Source: JBDUDR01 sp040002845 (GTDB taxonomy: Bacteria > Actinomycetota > Actinomycetes > Propionibacteriales > Nocardioidaceae). From it: a stretch of DNA of 45,574 nucleotides. Shown here one piece after another: positions 33,797 to 41,808 of the stretch; within the stretch, counting starts at the first letter, position 1; the number at the start of each line of letters is the position of its first letter. The stretch is from contig JBDUDR010000007.1 of NCBI GenBank assembly GCA_040002845.1, forward strand, positions 1 to 45,574. The letters are read 5' to 3'. A program made the position numbers and the translations under genes. A model generated the notes under the pieces. The model was not told the origin of the DNA and searched no databases. It was given only the letters and a program-made list of their open reading frames with translations.

Positions 33797-34588
33797 TCAA
33801 CCGAGGTGTCCCACCAGAAGGCTCTGGTGTGGGTCCACGGCTCGAGTGACAAGGTCGAGAAGATCGGCGGGAGCGGACTCCCCCAACATCTCACCGAGTG
33901 CCTCGACGACCAGGGACTGCGTAACGCTGCCCGACGCGGCCAGCTCGTCGTCTCGGCTGGGGTCGGCCATCGACTCGGCAAGGTCGAACAGCAAGGACGG
34001 ATCCGGTGCCCGCCAAGCCAGCGGAGATGACCGACGAAACGGGGCTGTGACCCGATCCCACACGAGGCGACGGTCGGCCCACCGCGGGTCTAGCGTCGGG
34101 TCTGCCGGTGGGTCTGCCACCGTTGCCGCAGGGTACGCCTCCACCCCATCGACGGCTGCCCAGGCGGCTTCCAGCGAGTGGCTTTCAGTTCCGAGCAACG
34201 CATACGTCCAGCGATGGTAGCCGTCAGCTGGATCGTCGAAGAACTGGAGCTCGAAACGCAGATCAAGCCAGCTGGCTACCGGAACAGCAGAGGTGCGGTG
34301 CAGGTGCGCGTTCACCGCGTCGACGTACTCCGCGCTGTAGCAGAGCAATCCGTCGCGACGCCCCGCAGAAACCTGCAGGTGCTCGATGGTTACCTGCCCG
34401 AACGACAGCCGGGGAAAGACCCCGGTCCAGTCCTGGGGCGAAGAGATTATGCGGGTCAGCACTCTCGCAACGGCGTCGACTGCCGCGTCCCGCCTGATGG
34501 GCCTGCCGTAGCTCACCAGCTGTCGGCTGAGTGAGGTCAGGCCGAAGCTGGCGGGGAAGCGGTAGCCCGAGGGTTGGTTGAAGCTCAT
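33797..34588 (-). CDS. Protein of unknown function in the PIG-L/ATP-grasp cluster
   Basis: 263-aa soluble protein, family not recognised. Its N-half carries a repeated Arg-containing helix (LTRIISSPQDWTGVFPRLSFG), a cluster of aromatic residues (GYHRWTYALLG) and an acidic/Pro-rich linker around 165-185. The C-half is helical. There is no signal peptide, no transmembrane segment and no obvious catalytic triad. ATG 34588 overlaps the ATP-grasp stop as ATGA, which both sets the start and indicates coupled translation. It probably acts with the deacetylase and ligase: as a third enzyme, an acceptor-binding protein or a regulator. This is inference from linkage only. Confidence 0.8.
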   Translation of the reverse strand: MSFNQPSGYRFPASFGLTSLSRQLVSYGRPIRRDAAVDAVARVLTRIISSPQDWTGVFPRLSFGQVTIEHLQVSAGRRDGLLCYSAEYVDAVNAHLHRTSAVPVASWLDLRFELQFFDDPADGYHRWTYALLGTESHSLEAAWAAVDGVEAYPAATVADPPADPTLDPRWADRRLVWDRVTAPFRRSSPLAWRAPDPSLLFDLAESMADPSRDDELAASGSVTQSLVVEALGEMLGESAPADLLDLVTRAVDPHQSLLVGHLG

Positions 34589-35628
34589 AGCATGGCCGGA
34601 GCCATCGAGCCGTACTCCGCGATCGGAACGGCGACGTCCTCCCAATGCCGCACGACGCCGACCTCGGCGAAGGGGATCGAGTCGGGCACGGCATGGCCGA
34701 GCGCGCTTGCAACTGCGAGCACGGGCATGTTGACGCCGGCGGCCATGGTCAGCGACATCGTGCCCGGGAAGCGAGGGTTGACCTCGAGCAGGGCAGGCGT
34801 GCCGTCGCGCGATTCCCGCAGCTGCACGTTGACCACTCCGATCGCACCGATCGTCTCCGCAACGAGCGCACCGATCGACTGCAACTGGGGATCGTGCCAC
34901 GTGCGCCCCGCGACCGCGATGCCGGAATCCACCTTGTCCCTGGATCGCGGAACCGCCGCGACGATCTGCCCGTCTGCTTGCGCGAGCACGTCGACGGAGT
35001 ACTCGGTGCCCGGCAGCATCTCCTGGGCCAGGATGGTGCCGTCACACGGAAATCCCGCCAACCAGCTCGCGTCCTCGACCACCGCGACCCCACGGCCACC
35101 TGACCCTCGGCGCGGCCTGACGATGAGCGGCCGACCCAGGGAGCCGAGCGCGGCCTCGTCCGTATCGGGAGTCAGCAATACAGTGCGGGGAACGCAGACG
35201 ACGTCCCCGCATGTCTGCATCAGTCGCAGCTTGTCAAAGCACAGGTCCAATGTCCGTTTGCTCTGCACGAGCAACGCGACGCCGCGCTCCGCAAAGCGTT
35301 CGCGCGCGGCCGAGAGCGGCCGCAGTTCAATGTCGACGGTGGGGATGACGAGGTCCACGCCACGGCTCACGGCCTCATCGAGGACGAAGTCGACGAATGC
35401 CGGGTCGTCGCCGCGGGGTAGCAGGAGTCGGCGCTCCGCCGGTGCAAAGTAGAGCCCGACCGCTACCGGATCGATGTCGGCAGCCACCAGCGTCGCCCGG
35501 CCTCGCAGCGCTCGCAGCAGGGTGACTCCTGCCGCTCCTCCAGCGCCCGTCACCAAGATGGTGCCGAGCTGGGCCGGCAGTGCATAAGGGCTGCGACCGC
35601 CGTAGTTCGCCGTATCTGTGTTGGTCAC
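34585..35628 (-). CDS. ATP-grasp domain ligase (carbamoyl-phosphate-synthase/PylC-like)
   Basis: 347-aa ATP-grasp protein. An N-terminal Rossmann-like preATP-grasp domain starts with VTGAGGAAG (26-34). The ATP-grasp core shows the Gly-rich loop RPRRGSGGRGV (171-181), adenine-side QEMLPGTEYSVDV (202-214) and metal ligands Asn267, Glu282 and Asn284 in LLEVNPRFPGT. Such enzymes activate a carboxylate as an acyl-phosphate and join it to an amine or other nucleophile. The partner is probably an amine freed by the PIG-L deacetylase encoded just upstream (inference). GTG 35628 lies in a GTGA overlap with that gene. Confidence 0.9.
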   Translation of the reverse strand: MTNTDTANYGGRSPYALPAQLGTILVTGAGGAAGVTLLRALRGRATLVAADIDPVAVGLYFAPAERRLLLPRGDDPAFVDFVLDEAVSRGVDLVIPTVDIELRPLSAARERFAERGVALLVQSKRTLDLCFDKLRLMQTCGDVVCVPRTVLLTPDTDEAALGSLGRPLIVRPRRGSGGRGVAVVEDASWLAGFPCDGTILAQEMLPGTEYSVDVLAQADGQIVAAVPRSRDKVDSGIAVAGRTWHDPQLQSIGALVAETIGAIGVVNVQLRESRDGTPALLEVNPRFPGTMSLTMAAGVNMPVLAVASALGHAVPDSIPFAEVGVVRHWEDVAVPIAEYGSMAPAML

Positions 35629-36824
35629 GCGCCGCTTCCCGCCATGTCCATCCCACCCGACGTCTGGCGGGAGGGATTGCCCAGACGATCAGTCGCCGAT
35701 CGGCTTCCCGGCGCAAACTCGTCGGTGTCGCGGATCACCTCGAAGGGCTCGGCGAAGTGAGCGCGTGGGGCGAGATGGCGCGCCCAGTAGCGGGCGCCAG
35801 CGACCACGAGTTCCGGCTCCACATAAGGACGTTCGTCCTGGGAGCCGAACACCCCCAGAACCTTGACCTTCTCGGAGACGAACTGGTCGATCGCCACGAA
35901 CTTCGTGGGCATGAAGTCGTTGTTGGCGGAGGGTGACTGATACGCGAACACCGACGGTACGCCGCGGGTGGCACTCATCGCGGCGGTGTGCACAGCACGA
36001 TGGTCTTGATGCCCGTCGTGCTTCGAGTGCACATAGACGATGGTTGGTTGTAAGACGGTCACCACGGCCTCGAGCAACCGGATGGTGTCCACGCCGTCGT
36101 CGATCCGAGTTTCGACCAAGTCACCCAGGATCAGCTGAGCGCCTATCGCCTCGGCGGCCGCGACTGCCTCGTGGGTGCCGGCCTCTTCGTCACCTCCGCC
36201 GCCCCCACGACTCAGGGTGAGCAATGAGATGCGGTCGCCTCGCCGACGATGCGACAACAGAGTTCCCGAGCAACCGATCTCCACATCGTCGGGATGCGCA
36301 CCTATGGCGAGCACCCGCTCCCGACGCTCGCCTGCCAGCTTGAGCTGGCTCTCGATCGTCTTGCGCAGGGCGTCAGCGTCGGACGGGTCCACGACCTCGG
36401 TCACGCCGACCCGGGCTGCACCCACGAGAGTGCTCGGGGATGAGTTCTGGTCGTCCGCGAGCAGGATCACACGTGCGCTCGGGCTGCAAGACCGGATAGA
36501 CCGAACCAACTCGATGCCAGCCGCATCGGCGACGGAGTCTGGGCCGACCATCAAGAACGTGAAGGGTCCGACATCGACCACCATGTCGTTCGCGAGGTCG
36601 GGGGGAACCATGATCGGCACAAACCCGGCGTTCGTAACCGTCGCCACCACCTGGGGTTGCCGGAGGCCGGTAACGACGACGACGGTCCGGTCGGGCCAGT
36701 CGGTCTCGACCGTCAAGCCGTCAGGCAGTTCCGCGCTGATTGCCAGGTGTGCGCTACGAGTTCGTGGTCCCGGCGCCGGCGGCACTGAGCGCAGCGGCGT
36801 CGCCGTGCGGACCTGATCGTCCAT
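35625..36824 (-). CDS. PIG-L family deacetylase with N-terminal pseudo-receiver domain
   Basis: 399-aa two-domain protein. Residues about 46-160 resemble a response-regulator receiver fold, but the phosphoacceptor region reads FTFLMVGPDS, with no Asp at the end of beta3. It is therefore likely a protein-interaction or ligand-sensing module, not phosphorylated. Residues about 168-370 are a PIG-L/LmbE zinc N-deacetylase with AHPDD at 176-180 and the third metal ligand in the HDGHQDH segment (269-275). Family members deacetylate N-acetylglucosaminyl compounds (MshB in mycothiol, BshB in bacillithiol, PIG-L in GPI). It heads a three-gene minus-strand operon with 4-bp overlaps. The C-terminal ~35 residues look disordered. 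Confidence 0.9.
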   Translation of the reverse strand: MDDQVRTATPLRSVPPAPGPRTRSAHLAISAELPDGLTVETDWPDRTVVVVTGLRQPQVVATVTNAGFVPIMVPPDLANDMVVDVGPFTFLMVGPDSVADAAGIELVRSIRSCSPSARVILLADDQNSSPSTLVGAARVGVTEVVDPSDADALRKTIESQLKLAGERRERVLAIGAHPDDVEIGCSGTLLSHRRRGDRISLLTLSRGGGGGDEEAGTHEAVAAAEAIGAQLILGDLVETRIDDGVDTIRLLEAVVTVLQPTIVYVHSKHDGHQDHRAVHTAAMSATRGVPSVFAYQSPSANNDFMPTKFVAIDQFVSEKVKVLGVFGSQDERPYVEPELVVAGARYWARHLAPRAHFAEPFEVIRDTDEFAPGSRSATDRLGNPSRQTSGGMDMAGSGA

Positions 36825-37014
36825 CTCATCTCAATTCACTCAGTAGATCTCACACATGACATATCCCTACTTTATGGAGCAAGAGGATAACCGTGCGTCA
36901 CGTACTCTGCACACGGAACCTTCGGACGCCGTCTGCCGCCTCTGACCACGCCCTGACGCCCCCTCGCGGCACAATGGCAATTGAGTTGGGCACCTCGCAT
37001 GCATTGGAGCGGCC

Positions 37015-37368
37015 ATGAAGATCGAACTCACGCTCGACTGCAACGACCTGCCGACGGTGTCGAGATTCTGGGAACAGGCTCTCCGCTGCGATAGCCAGCC
37101 GACGGTGCCCGGCCGGTACGTGTCGCTGACGCCGCCGGTGCTCAACGGGCTGACGCTCACCCTGCAGTCGGTGCCAGAACCCAAAGAGGTCAAGAACCGG
37201 ATGCACCTGGATCTGCTGGTCGCCGACCTGGAAACAGAAGCAGCTCATCTGCTCTCACTCGGCGCGGCCCACGTGTCGCCACGGATGGAGGACTACGGCA
37301 CCCGGTGGTATGTGATGGCTGATCCCGAGGGAAACGAGTTCTGCCTGGCTGAGGAACCGGCAGGCTGA
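37015..37368 (+). CDS. VOC (glyoxalase/bleomycin resistance) family protein
   Basis: 117-aa vicinal oxygen chelate domain. The paired beta-alpha-beta-beta-beta units are seen at both ends (IELTLDCNDLPTVSRFWEQAL, and RMHLDLLVADLE...DPEGNEFCLAEE). His in MHLDL and Glu in GNEFCL are the usual metal-position residues of the second half; the first half lacks a clear His, so metal binding may be weak. Substrate unknown. ATG has a GGAG site 8 nt upstream. Confidence 0.88.
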   Translation: MKIELTLDCNDLPTVSRFWEQALRCDSQPTVPGRYVSLTPPVLNGLTLTLQSVPEPKEVKNRMHLDLLVADLETEAAHLLSLGAAHVSPRMEDYGTRWYVMADPEGNEFCLAEEPAG

Positions 37369-37407
37369 GATAAGCCTGCGATATTCGCGCAGCTGAGCGG
37401 CTCCGGT

Positions 37408-38038
37408 TCAGGGCTGGTGGAATCGTCCGGCGAGCCCGAGCGCGAGCCAGGGTCGTCTTCCCCACGCGGTGAGGCGGCCGGTGAGGATCGCCGGCCATTG
37501 GTTGATCCGCTTGTAGACGATGAGCAGGAAGGCGGCCGGGTCAGCGGAGATGTACGCGTCAGGCCGGACCCGGTCGGGCGGATCCATGGTCAACCTGCCG
37601 AGGTCGAAGGCGAAACGGTGCACGCCCTGGCCCCGCAGTCGAACCTCGTAGCGAGCCGTGTGCCCCACCGCCCGGCTGGCGTCCAGCCAGCCGGGGGATC
37701 GGGGTCAGCCCCTGACTGATCAGCTCGACGTGGTCCGGCCTGATCGGCCACGGGCGGTGCACTGCGGCGGCGATGTCGTGACCGTGCACGACGAGCTCGC
37801 CAAGGAGGATGCCCAGCGCCACATCGGCGCCGACCTGCTCGCCGCCGTGAAACGTAAACATCCCCTGGCTGTAGCGGGGGATCACGGTGCTGACGTGCGC
37901 ATATGTCTCGGCCACCGTCCACTCAGGTGTTGCCGGCACCCGAACGCCGGGATCCGCCGCGGCGCACACCATGTCGGTCAGCCGGGAGGCCACCTGGTTC
38001 ATGGCACGGATGGCGGCGGTGCGGTCGAACGTACCCAT
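37408..38038 (-). pseudogene. Frameshifted TIGR03083/maleylpyruvate-isomerase-type (DinB-like) protein
   Basis: The N-terminal part (MGTFDRTAAIRAMNQVAS..., with HVSTVIPRY and the metal-type HGHDIAAAVHRP) reads from 38038 down to about 37698. The C-terminal part (GHTARYEVRLRGQG ... AGRFHQP) continues in another frame to 37408. The two frames join at a run of five G (five C on the coding strand) at 37693-37697; removing one base gives a continuous protein of about 209 aa. It would be a DinB/mycothiol-dependent maleylpyruvate isomerase-like protein with an SCP2-like tail. Either a true pseudogene or a homopolymer sequencing error. Confidence 0.8.
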
Positions 38039-38044
38039 GACCAT

Positions 38045-38406
38045 CCCTCGGCGCCTGACGATTCCCTCGACACTCCGGACCGGAGTAGTTCATCATTCTC
38101 TTCGCCGACCTGTGTGTCCGCCTCTTCGAAGCGATCGAGGCTTGGGCTGCAGACGCGCAGACCGAGGTCCAGTCCTGGTACGCGCTGCGTTGGGCGGAAC
38201 CCCGGGAACCTTCCAGCGCCTTGATGACATCATCGATCGCGCCCACCAGCTGCTGGCCAGGTCGGCTGCCGCCGGCACATCCATGGCCGGATGATCAGGC
38301 GCCTAGACTCGGAGTTCTTTCGTCGAAGGCTTCGGTTCCCGCCTGCGGGATGGGAAGGCAACGGCAAGCATGCGTTGGAGGGACATGGCTTACGGTGGAA
38401 GCCGCA
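38045..38406. other. Intergenic region before the PAP2 gene, degraded coding traces only
   Basis: No gene can be supported. A plus-strand frame from 38089 reads a plausible amphipathic helix (LFADLCVRLFEAIEAW) and, after a one-base shift near 38200, LDDIIDRAHQLLARSAAAG up to a stop at 38294. It has no start codon. It may be a short gene remnant or chance in GC-rich DNA. Confidence 0.5.
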
Positions 38407-39291
38407 GTGAGTAGGCAGGTGACCCCACGCCAGCAGCGCGCTCCGGGCGCACCGACTCCCGCCAGGTGGGCGGGACCCCTGGCGGGCCGGGCGCTGGCCA
38501 TCGCCGTGGCGGCATCCGGTGCAGTGTTCGCGCTTCAGTGGGTGGCCTTGCGCACCACGGACGGCCAGCAGCTGGACCAGCGGTTGTTCGGCGCCTTCCA
38601 ACAGCGACCCTGGTCTCACCTCAACTTGCCGGCGAAGCTGCTCGGCGATGTGTCCGTCGGCACCGCCATCGTCGCCTGCATTGTCATCGGTGCGGTCGCG
38701 ATGATCCGGGGTCGAAGTTCGTACGCCTTCGCTGGCGCGTTGCTGGTCGTCGGTGCGAACGTCACTGTCCAGCTGCTCAAGCACGTGGTCCTCGAACGAA
38801 CGTCGCTCACCGTTGTCGCGCCGAACTCCTTACCCAGCGGACACGTCTCCGTCGTCGCATCGTTGGTCCTGGCGGCTTTGCTGGTCCTGCCCTCGGCGAT
38901 CCGGCCGCTGCTGGCGGTTCCCGGTGCGATCTGGGTGACCGTGACGGGGCTGTCCACGATCATCGCCGGATGGCACCGCGTCAGCGACATTGTCGCCGCG
39001 CAGCTGGTCTGCCTTGGGTGGGCCGCGTTGGCCGCGGTCGTGGTCGGCTGGGGCCGGCCGTGGCGTACCGTTCGGGCCGGAAGTGCCGCCGTCTGGTGGT
39101 TGAGCGGCCTGGCCGCAGTCGGATTGGTTGTCCTGCTCGATGGCTTGACCCTGGTGAGCCCGGCCGGGAGCGTGGGAAGCCGAGATCTCCTCGCTGTCGC
39201 GGCGAGTGTGGCTGTGATCGGCGGGAGCAGCGCAGCAATGGCGGCGATCTGGTGCCGGCTGCTCAGTGCTCTTGCCGCCGCCGAGGCCTGA
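38407..39291 (+). CDS. PAP2-family membrane phosphatase
   Basis: 294-aa integral membrane protein with six or more helices. The PAP2 phosphatase motifs are KHVVLER (motif 1), LPSGH (motif 2) and GWHRVSD (motif 3), with the nucleophilic His in the last. Likely a lipid phosphatase acting on phosphatidic acid, polyprenyl pyrophosphate or a similar substrate at the outer face of the membrane. The start is GTG 38407 with GGTGGAA about 8 nt upstream; GTG 38395 is possible. Extra C-terminal helices follow motif 3. Confidence 0.9.
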   Translation: MSRQVTPRQQRAPGAPTPARWAGPLAGRALAIAVAASGAVFALQWVALRTTDGQQLDQRLFGAFQQRPWSHLNLPAKLLGDVSVGTAIVACIVIGAVAMIRGRSSYAFAGALLVVGANVTVQLLKHVVLERTSLTVVAPNSLPSGHVSVVASLVLAALLVLPSAIRPLLAVPGAIWVTVTGLSTIIAGWHRVSDIVAAQLVCLGWAALAAVVVGWGRPWRTVRAGSAAVWWLSGLAAVGLVVLLDGLTLVSPAGSVGSRDLLAVAASVAVIGGSSAAMAAIWCRLLSALAAAEA

Positions 39292-39313
39292 CCGCCCGCG
39301 CACGGGTTGCGCT

Positions 39314-39465
39314 GGCTCTGCCGCAAAATGTGACGGCAATGCTGTCCGGTGACCCGGCCGACTACCGGAACGTCGCATTTTGCGAGGCGCGACGGGGATC
39401 GGCGGTCCGGCAGCGCTCTCATCAGCTTGTGGTGCACCCGAACCGATGCCGCTGGGGTTCCACGC
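39314..39465 (+). repeat. Dispersed palindromic repeat, copy B (152 bp)
   Basis: Equal in length to copy A (63-214) and about 89% identical by hand. The central TCGCA-TTT-TGCGA hairpin is unchanged, whereas the outer arm (CCCGGCCG/CGACGGGG) has lost pairing. It starts 22 nt after the PAP2 stop. A minus-strand frame through it yields the same spurious KCDVPVV peptide as copy A. Confidence 0.8.
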
Positions 39466-39478
39466 ATCCGCGCTGCAT

Positions 39479-39535
39479 CGACAGGCTGTGTTTTGCTGTT
39501 CCCAGCGTCCAGATACAGCAATTCATAGCCTGTCG
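39479..39535. terminator. 57-nt two-part hairpin after repeat copy B
   Basis: CGACAGGCT (39479-39487) pairs with AGCCTGTCG (39527-39535), and inside it TTGCTGT (39493-39499) with ACAGCAA (39515-39521), both perfect. The loop is 15 nt. It could terminate the PAP2 transcript or fold in the leader of the kinase-like gene 118 nt downstream. Confidence 0.5.
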
Positions 39536-39653
39536 ATCCCACAACCTCGCAAGACAGCGCGTACGTGCTGCCCGAACAAGAAGCCAGCCGCTGATGCAGA
39601 GCCCCAAAACGCAACAGCCTCTATCGCGCACCGGGTTGCCGTCGCAGGCAAGA

Positions 39654-40547
39654 ATGTCAAGCATGGCCCACCTGCCACTCCCGACCAACCTCAGAGATGC
39701 TGCCGCCGGCGACGACGATGCTGACCGTCGAACCTGGATCGCCTGCCTGCCGGAGATCGTCGCTGACTTGGCTGACCGGTGGTCTTTGCGCCTGGGCCAG
39801 CCGTATCAACCGGGGGGACAGTGCTCGTGGGTCGCGCCGGCCTCCCGCGGTGCCGATGAGAGCCTTGTCCTCAAAGTGGGTTGGAGCCATTCCGAGGCAG
39901 CCAACGAAGCCGACGCGCTCCGCGTCTGGAACGGCGGTGGTGCCGTTCGGCTTCACGCGTCGGCGACCTTCGACCACACGAGCGCACTGCTGCTCGAACG
40001 ATGCTCGCCCGGGACACCCCTCGGGGTGGTCACACCGGGGCCGGCGCAGGACGTGGTGGTGGCTGGCCTCTTGCGGCGCCTGTGGCGGACGCCGGCGCAA
40101 GCTCACCCGTTCCGGCCCCTGCAGGTCATGTGCGACGAGTGGGCTAACGAGTTCGAGGAGAAGAACGAACGCACTCCGGTGGATCTCGACATTGGTCTCG
40201 TGCGCGACGGCATCACACTCTTCCGCACTCTGCCGGCGACTGCCGAGACCGTTGTGTTGCTGTGCACCGATCTACATGGAGAGAACATCCTGGCGGCCGA
40301 GCGTGAGCCCTGGCTCGTCATCGACCCAAAACCTTACGTGGGGGACCCGGCGTACGACTCGCTCCAGCACATGCTCAACTGCGAGGATCGGCTCGTCGCG
40401 GACCCCGTTGGGCTGGCCCGGCGGATGGCGTCCTTGCTCGACTTAGACGCACAGCGGGTTACGTTGTGGCTGTTCGCCCGCTGCGTTCAGGAGTCGATCG
40501 ATTGGGGGGTGTTGCGCCAGGTTGCCCGTCGGATCGCGCCCGCATGA
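39654..40547 (+). CDS. Aminoglycoside/hydroxyurea antibiotic resistance kinase-like protein, APH(6) type
   Basis: 297-aa phosphotransferase of the PF04655 family. The N-lobe holds Lys74 in LVLKVGW and a helix Glu (EAANEADAL). The catalytic loop is DLHGEN (206-211), and the metal-binding Asp224 lies in VIDPKPYVGDPAYD. Related enzymes phosphorylate streptomycin at O6, but chromosomal homologues are common in actinobacteria without proven resistance. Actual antibiotic resistance is therefore uncertain. ATG 39654 and ATG 39663 are close alternatives; upstream frame extension runs into the PAP2 gene and repeat. Confidence 0.86.
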   Translation: MSSMAHLPLPTNLRDAAAGDDDADRRTWIACLPEIVADLADRWSLRLGQPYQPGGQCSWVAPASRGADESLVLKVGWSHSEAANEADALRVWNGGGAVRLHASATFDHTSALLLERCSPGTPLGVVTPGPAQDVVVAGLLRRLWRTPAQAHPFRPLQVMCDEWANEFEEKNERTPVDLDIGLVRDGITLFRTLPATAETVVLLCTDLHGENILAAEREPWLVIDPKPYVGDPAYDSLQHMLNCEDRLVADPVGLARRMASLLDLDAQRVTLWLFARCVQESIDWGVLRQVARRIAPA

Positions 40548-40585
40548 CCATGCAACGTCACCCGCCGAGCATCAGGGTGTCACGT

Positions 40586-40936
40586 TCAGCGGTCGGCGTC
40601 CCTCCTGCGAAGCTGTCGCGCTGCGAGCCGAAGCTTCGTCACCCGAGCCGTTCCTACCACCAGCACGACTGCGGCGCCGAAGACTGCGGCTGCCAGTAAC
40701 GCCACGGCAACCGGCACCGAACCACTGAATCCCAGGAACGAGATCTCTGCACGACGCGTGTTCTGGGCGAGGAACACGACCAGGGCAACAGCAACGAGGA
40801 CACCGACGGTCACGGCAGTCCAGGCCGCAGCTGTACGGCCACCCGTCCGCACTGGTTCCTGAACCACAGGAGGCGCGGCCGAATCGAAGACCTTGTCTTC
40901 GGTCTGGGTGGTTTCGCGCTTGCTGAACCAACGCAT
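40586..40936 (-). CDS. LapA-domain membrane protein
   Basis: 116-aa small membrane protein with two transmembrane helices (about 37-58 and 73-96) separated by NTRRAEISFLGFSGSVP, the hallmark of the LapA (lipopolysaccharide assembly protein A) domain. In Gram-positive bacteria its role is unknown. ATG 40936 (MRWFSK) was chosen; the upstream frame has no ribosome-binding site. It converges on the kinase-like gene with 38 bp between stops. Confidence 0.85.
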   Translation of the reverse strand: MRWFSKRETTQTEDKVFDSAAPPVVQEPVRTGGRTAAAWTAVTVGVLVAVALVVFLAQNTRRAEISFLGFSGSVPVAVALLAAAVFGAAVVLVVGTARVTKLRLAARQLRRRDADR

Positions 40937-41097
40937 GCAAACCCCAAACGCCAACGAGATTGGTGCACCGCTGCAGCGGGATGCGTCCGCTGCTAGCTGT
41001 TTTCGCACGCTACACCAAAGGCAGACTCGGGTCGCGTCGGTCAGCGACTCGAAAATCCCTTCGGGAACCGATCTGCGCAGCACCGCGTAGACGGGGC

Positions 41098-41808
41098 GTG
41101 AGCGAGAGCGCGAACGTCAGGACGAATGACACCACGAACACCATCGCGGTCGACGTGAGATCGGCGTCACGGGAGCACCGAAGCGGGACGACTCGCGTGC
41201 TGGCGATAGACGCAGTGAGCCTCCAGCTGGTGGTCGGTGACGCGGTTGCCGTGGTGGGGCCATCCGGAGCCGGCAAGACCACTCTGCTCAATCTCATCAG
41301 TGGTCTCGACCGTCCGACCGCGGGGCATGTCAGCGTGCTCGGCCACGAGCTCGGGCGCATGAGCGAGGGCTTGCTGACCAAGTTCCGGGCCACCAGCGTC
41401 GGCATGGTCTTCCAGGACTCGTATCTGCTGCCGGGGCTCACTGCTCTGGAAAATGTGACGGCAGCGGGTACGCGGTGGCGTAACCGACGGCAGCTGGCCG
41501 AGGAGGCCTCGACGCTGCTGGAGGCCGTCGGCCTGGCCGACCGCATGGACTTTCCACCCAACCGCCTGTCGGGCGGTGAGCGCCAGCGGGTGGGAATCGC
41601 GCGGGCAATGCTCGGCAGTCGGCCACTGCTGGTGGCCGACGAGCCGACCGGAAACCTTGACTCGGGTACCACCCTGGGACTGCTCGATCTCTTCGACGAG
41701 CTTCGCGAGACACGCAACGTCGCGCTCGTGTTCGCGACCCACGACCCGCTCGTCGCAGACAGACTGCCGCGCCGGTTGGAGCTGCGCGAAGGTCGGATGG
41801 CATCGTGA
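41098..41808 (+). CDS. ABC transporter ATP-binding protein (MacB/LolD type)
   Basis: 236-aa ATPase with Walker A GPSGAGKT (54-61), Q-loop Gln106, signature LSGGERQ (157-163), Walker B LLVADEP (177-183) and H-loop ATHD. Its closest type is the LolD/MacB/FtsE group that pairs with FtsX-like permeases. The downstream gene encodes such a permease, with a GTGA overlap. The GTG 41098 start gives the usual length; upstream there is no good site. Likely drives substrate export or a mechanotransmission cycle in the membrane. Confidence 0.95.
   Translation: MSESANVRTNDTTNTIAVDVRSASREHRSGTTRVLAIDAVSLQLVVGDAVAVVGPSGAGKTTLLNLISGLDRPTAGHVSVLGHELGRMSEGLLTKFRATSVGMVFQDSYLLPGLTALENVTAAGTRWRNRRQLAEEASTLLEAVGLADRMDFPPNRLSGGERQRVGIARAMLGSRPLLVADEPTGNLDSGTTLGLLDLFDELRETRNVALVFATHDPLVADRLPRRLELREGRMAS

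Noticed and set aside
38089..38294. Plus-strand helix-like peptide with an internal frameshift before PAP2
   Set aside because: No start codon, a stop immediately upstream, and a frame change are needed; recorded only as a trace in the intergenic entry.
38616..39614. 332-codon minus-strand frame antisense to PAP2
   Set aside because: It is a shadow of the GC-rich PAP2 gene, passes through repeat copy B, and shows no family motif.
39654..40547. Acquired streptomycin-resistance gene
   Set aside because: Base composition matches the neighbours and no mobile element is attached; it looks like a native chromosomal kinase of the family, so resistance cannot be claimed.
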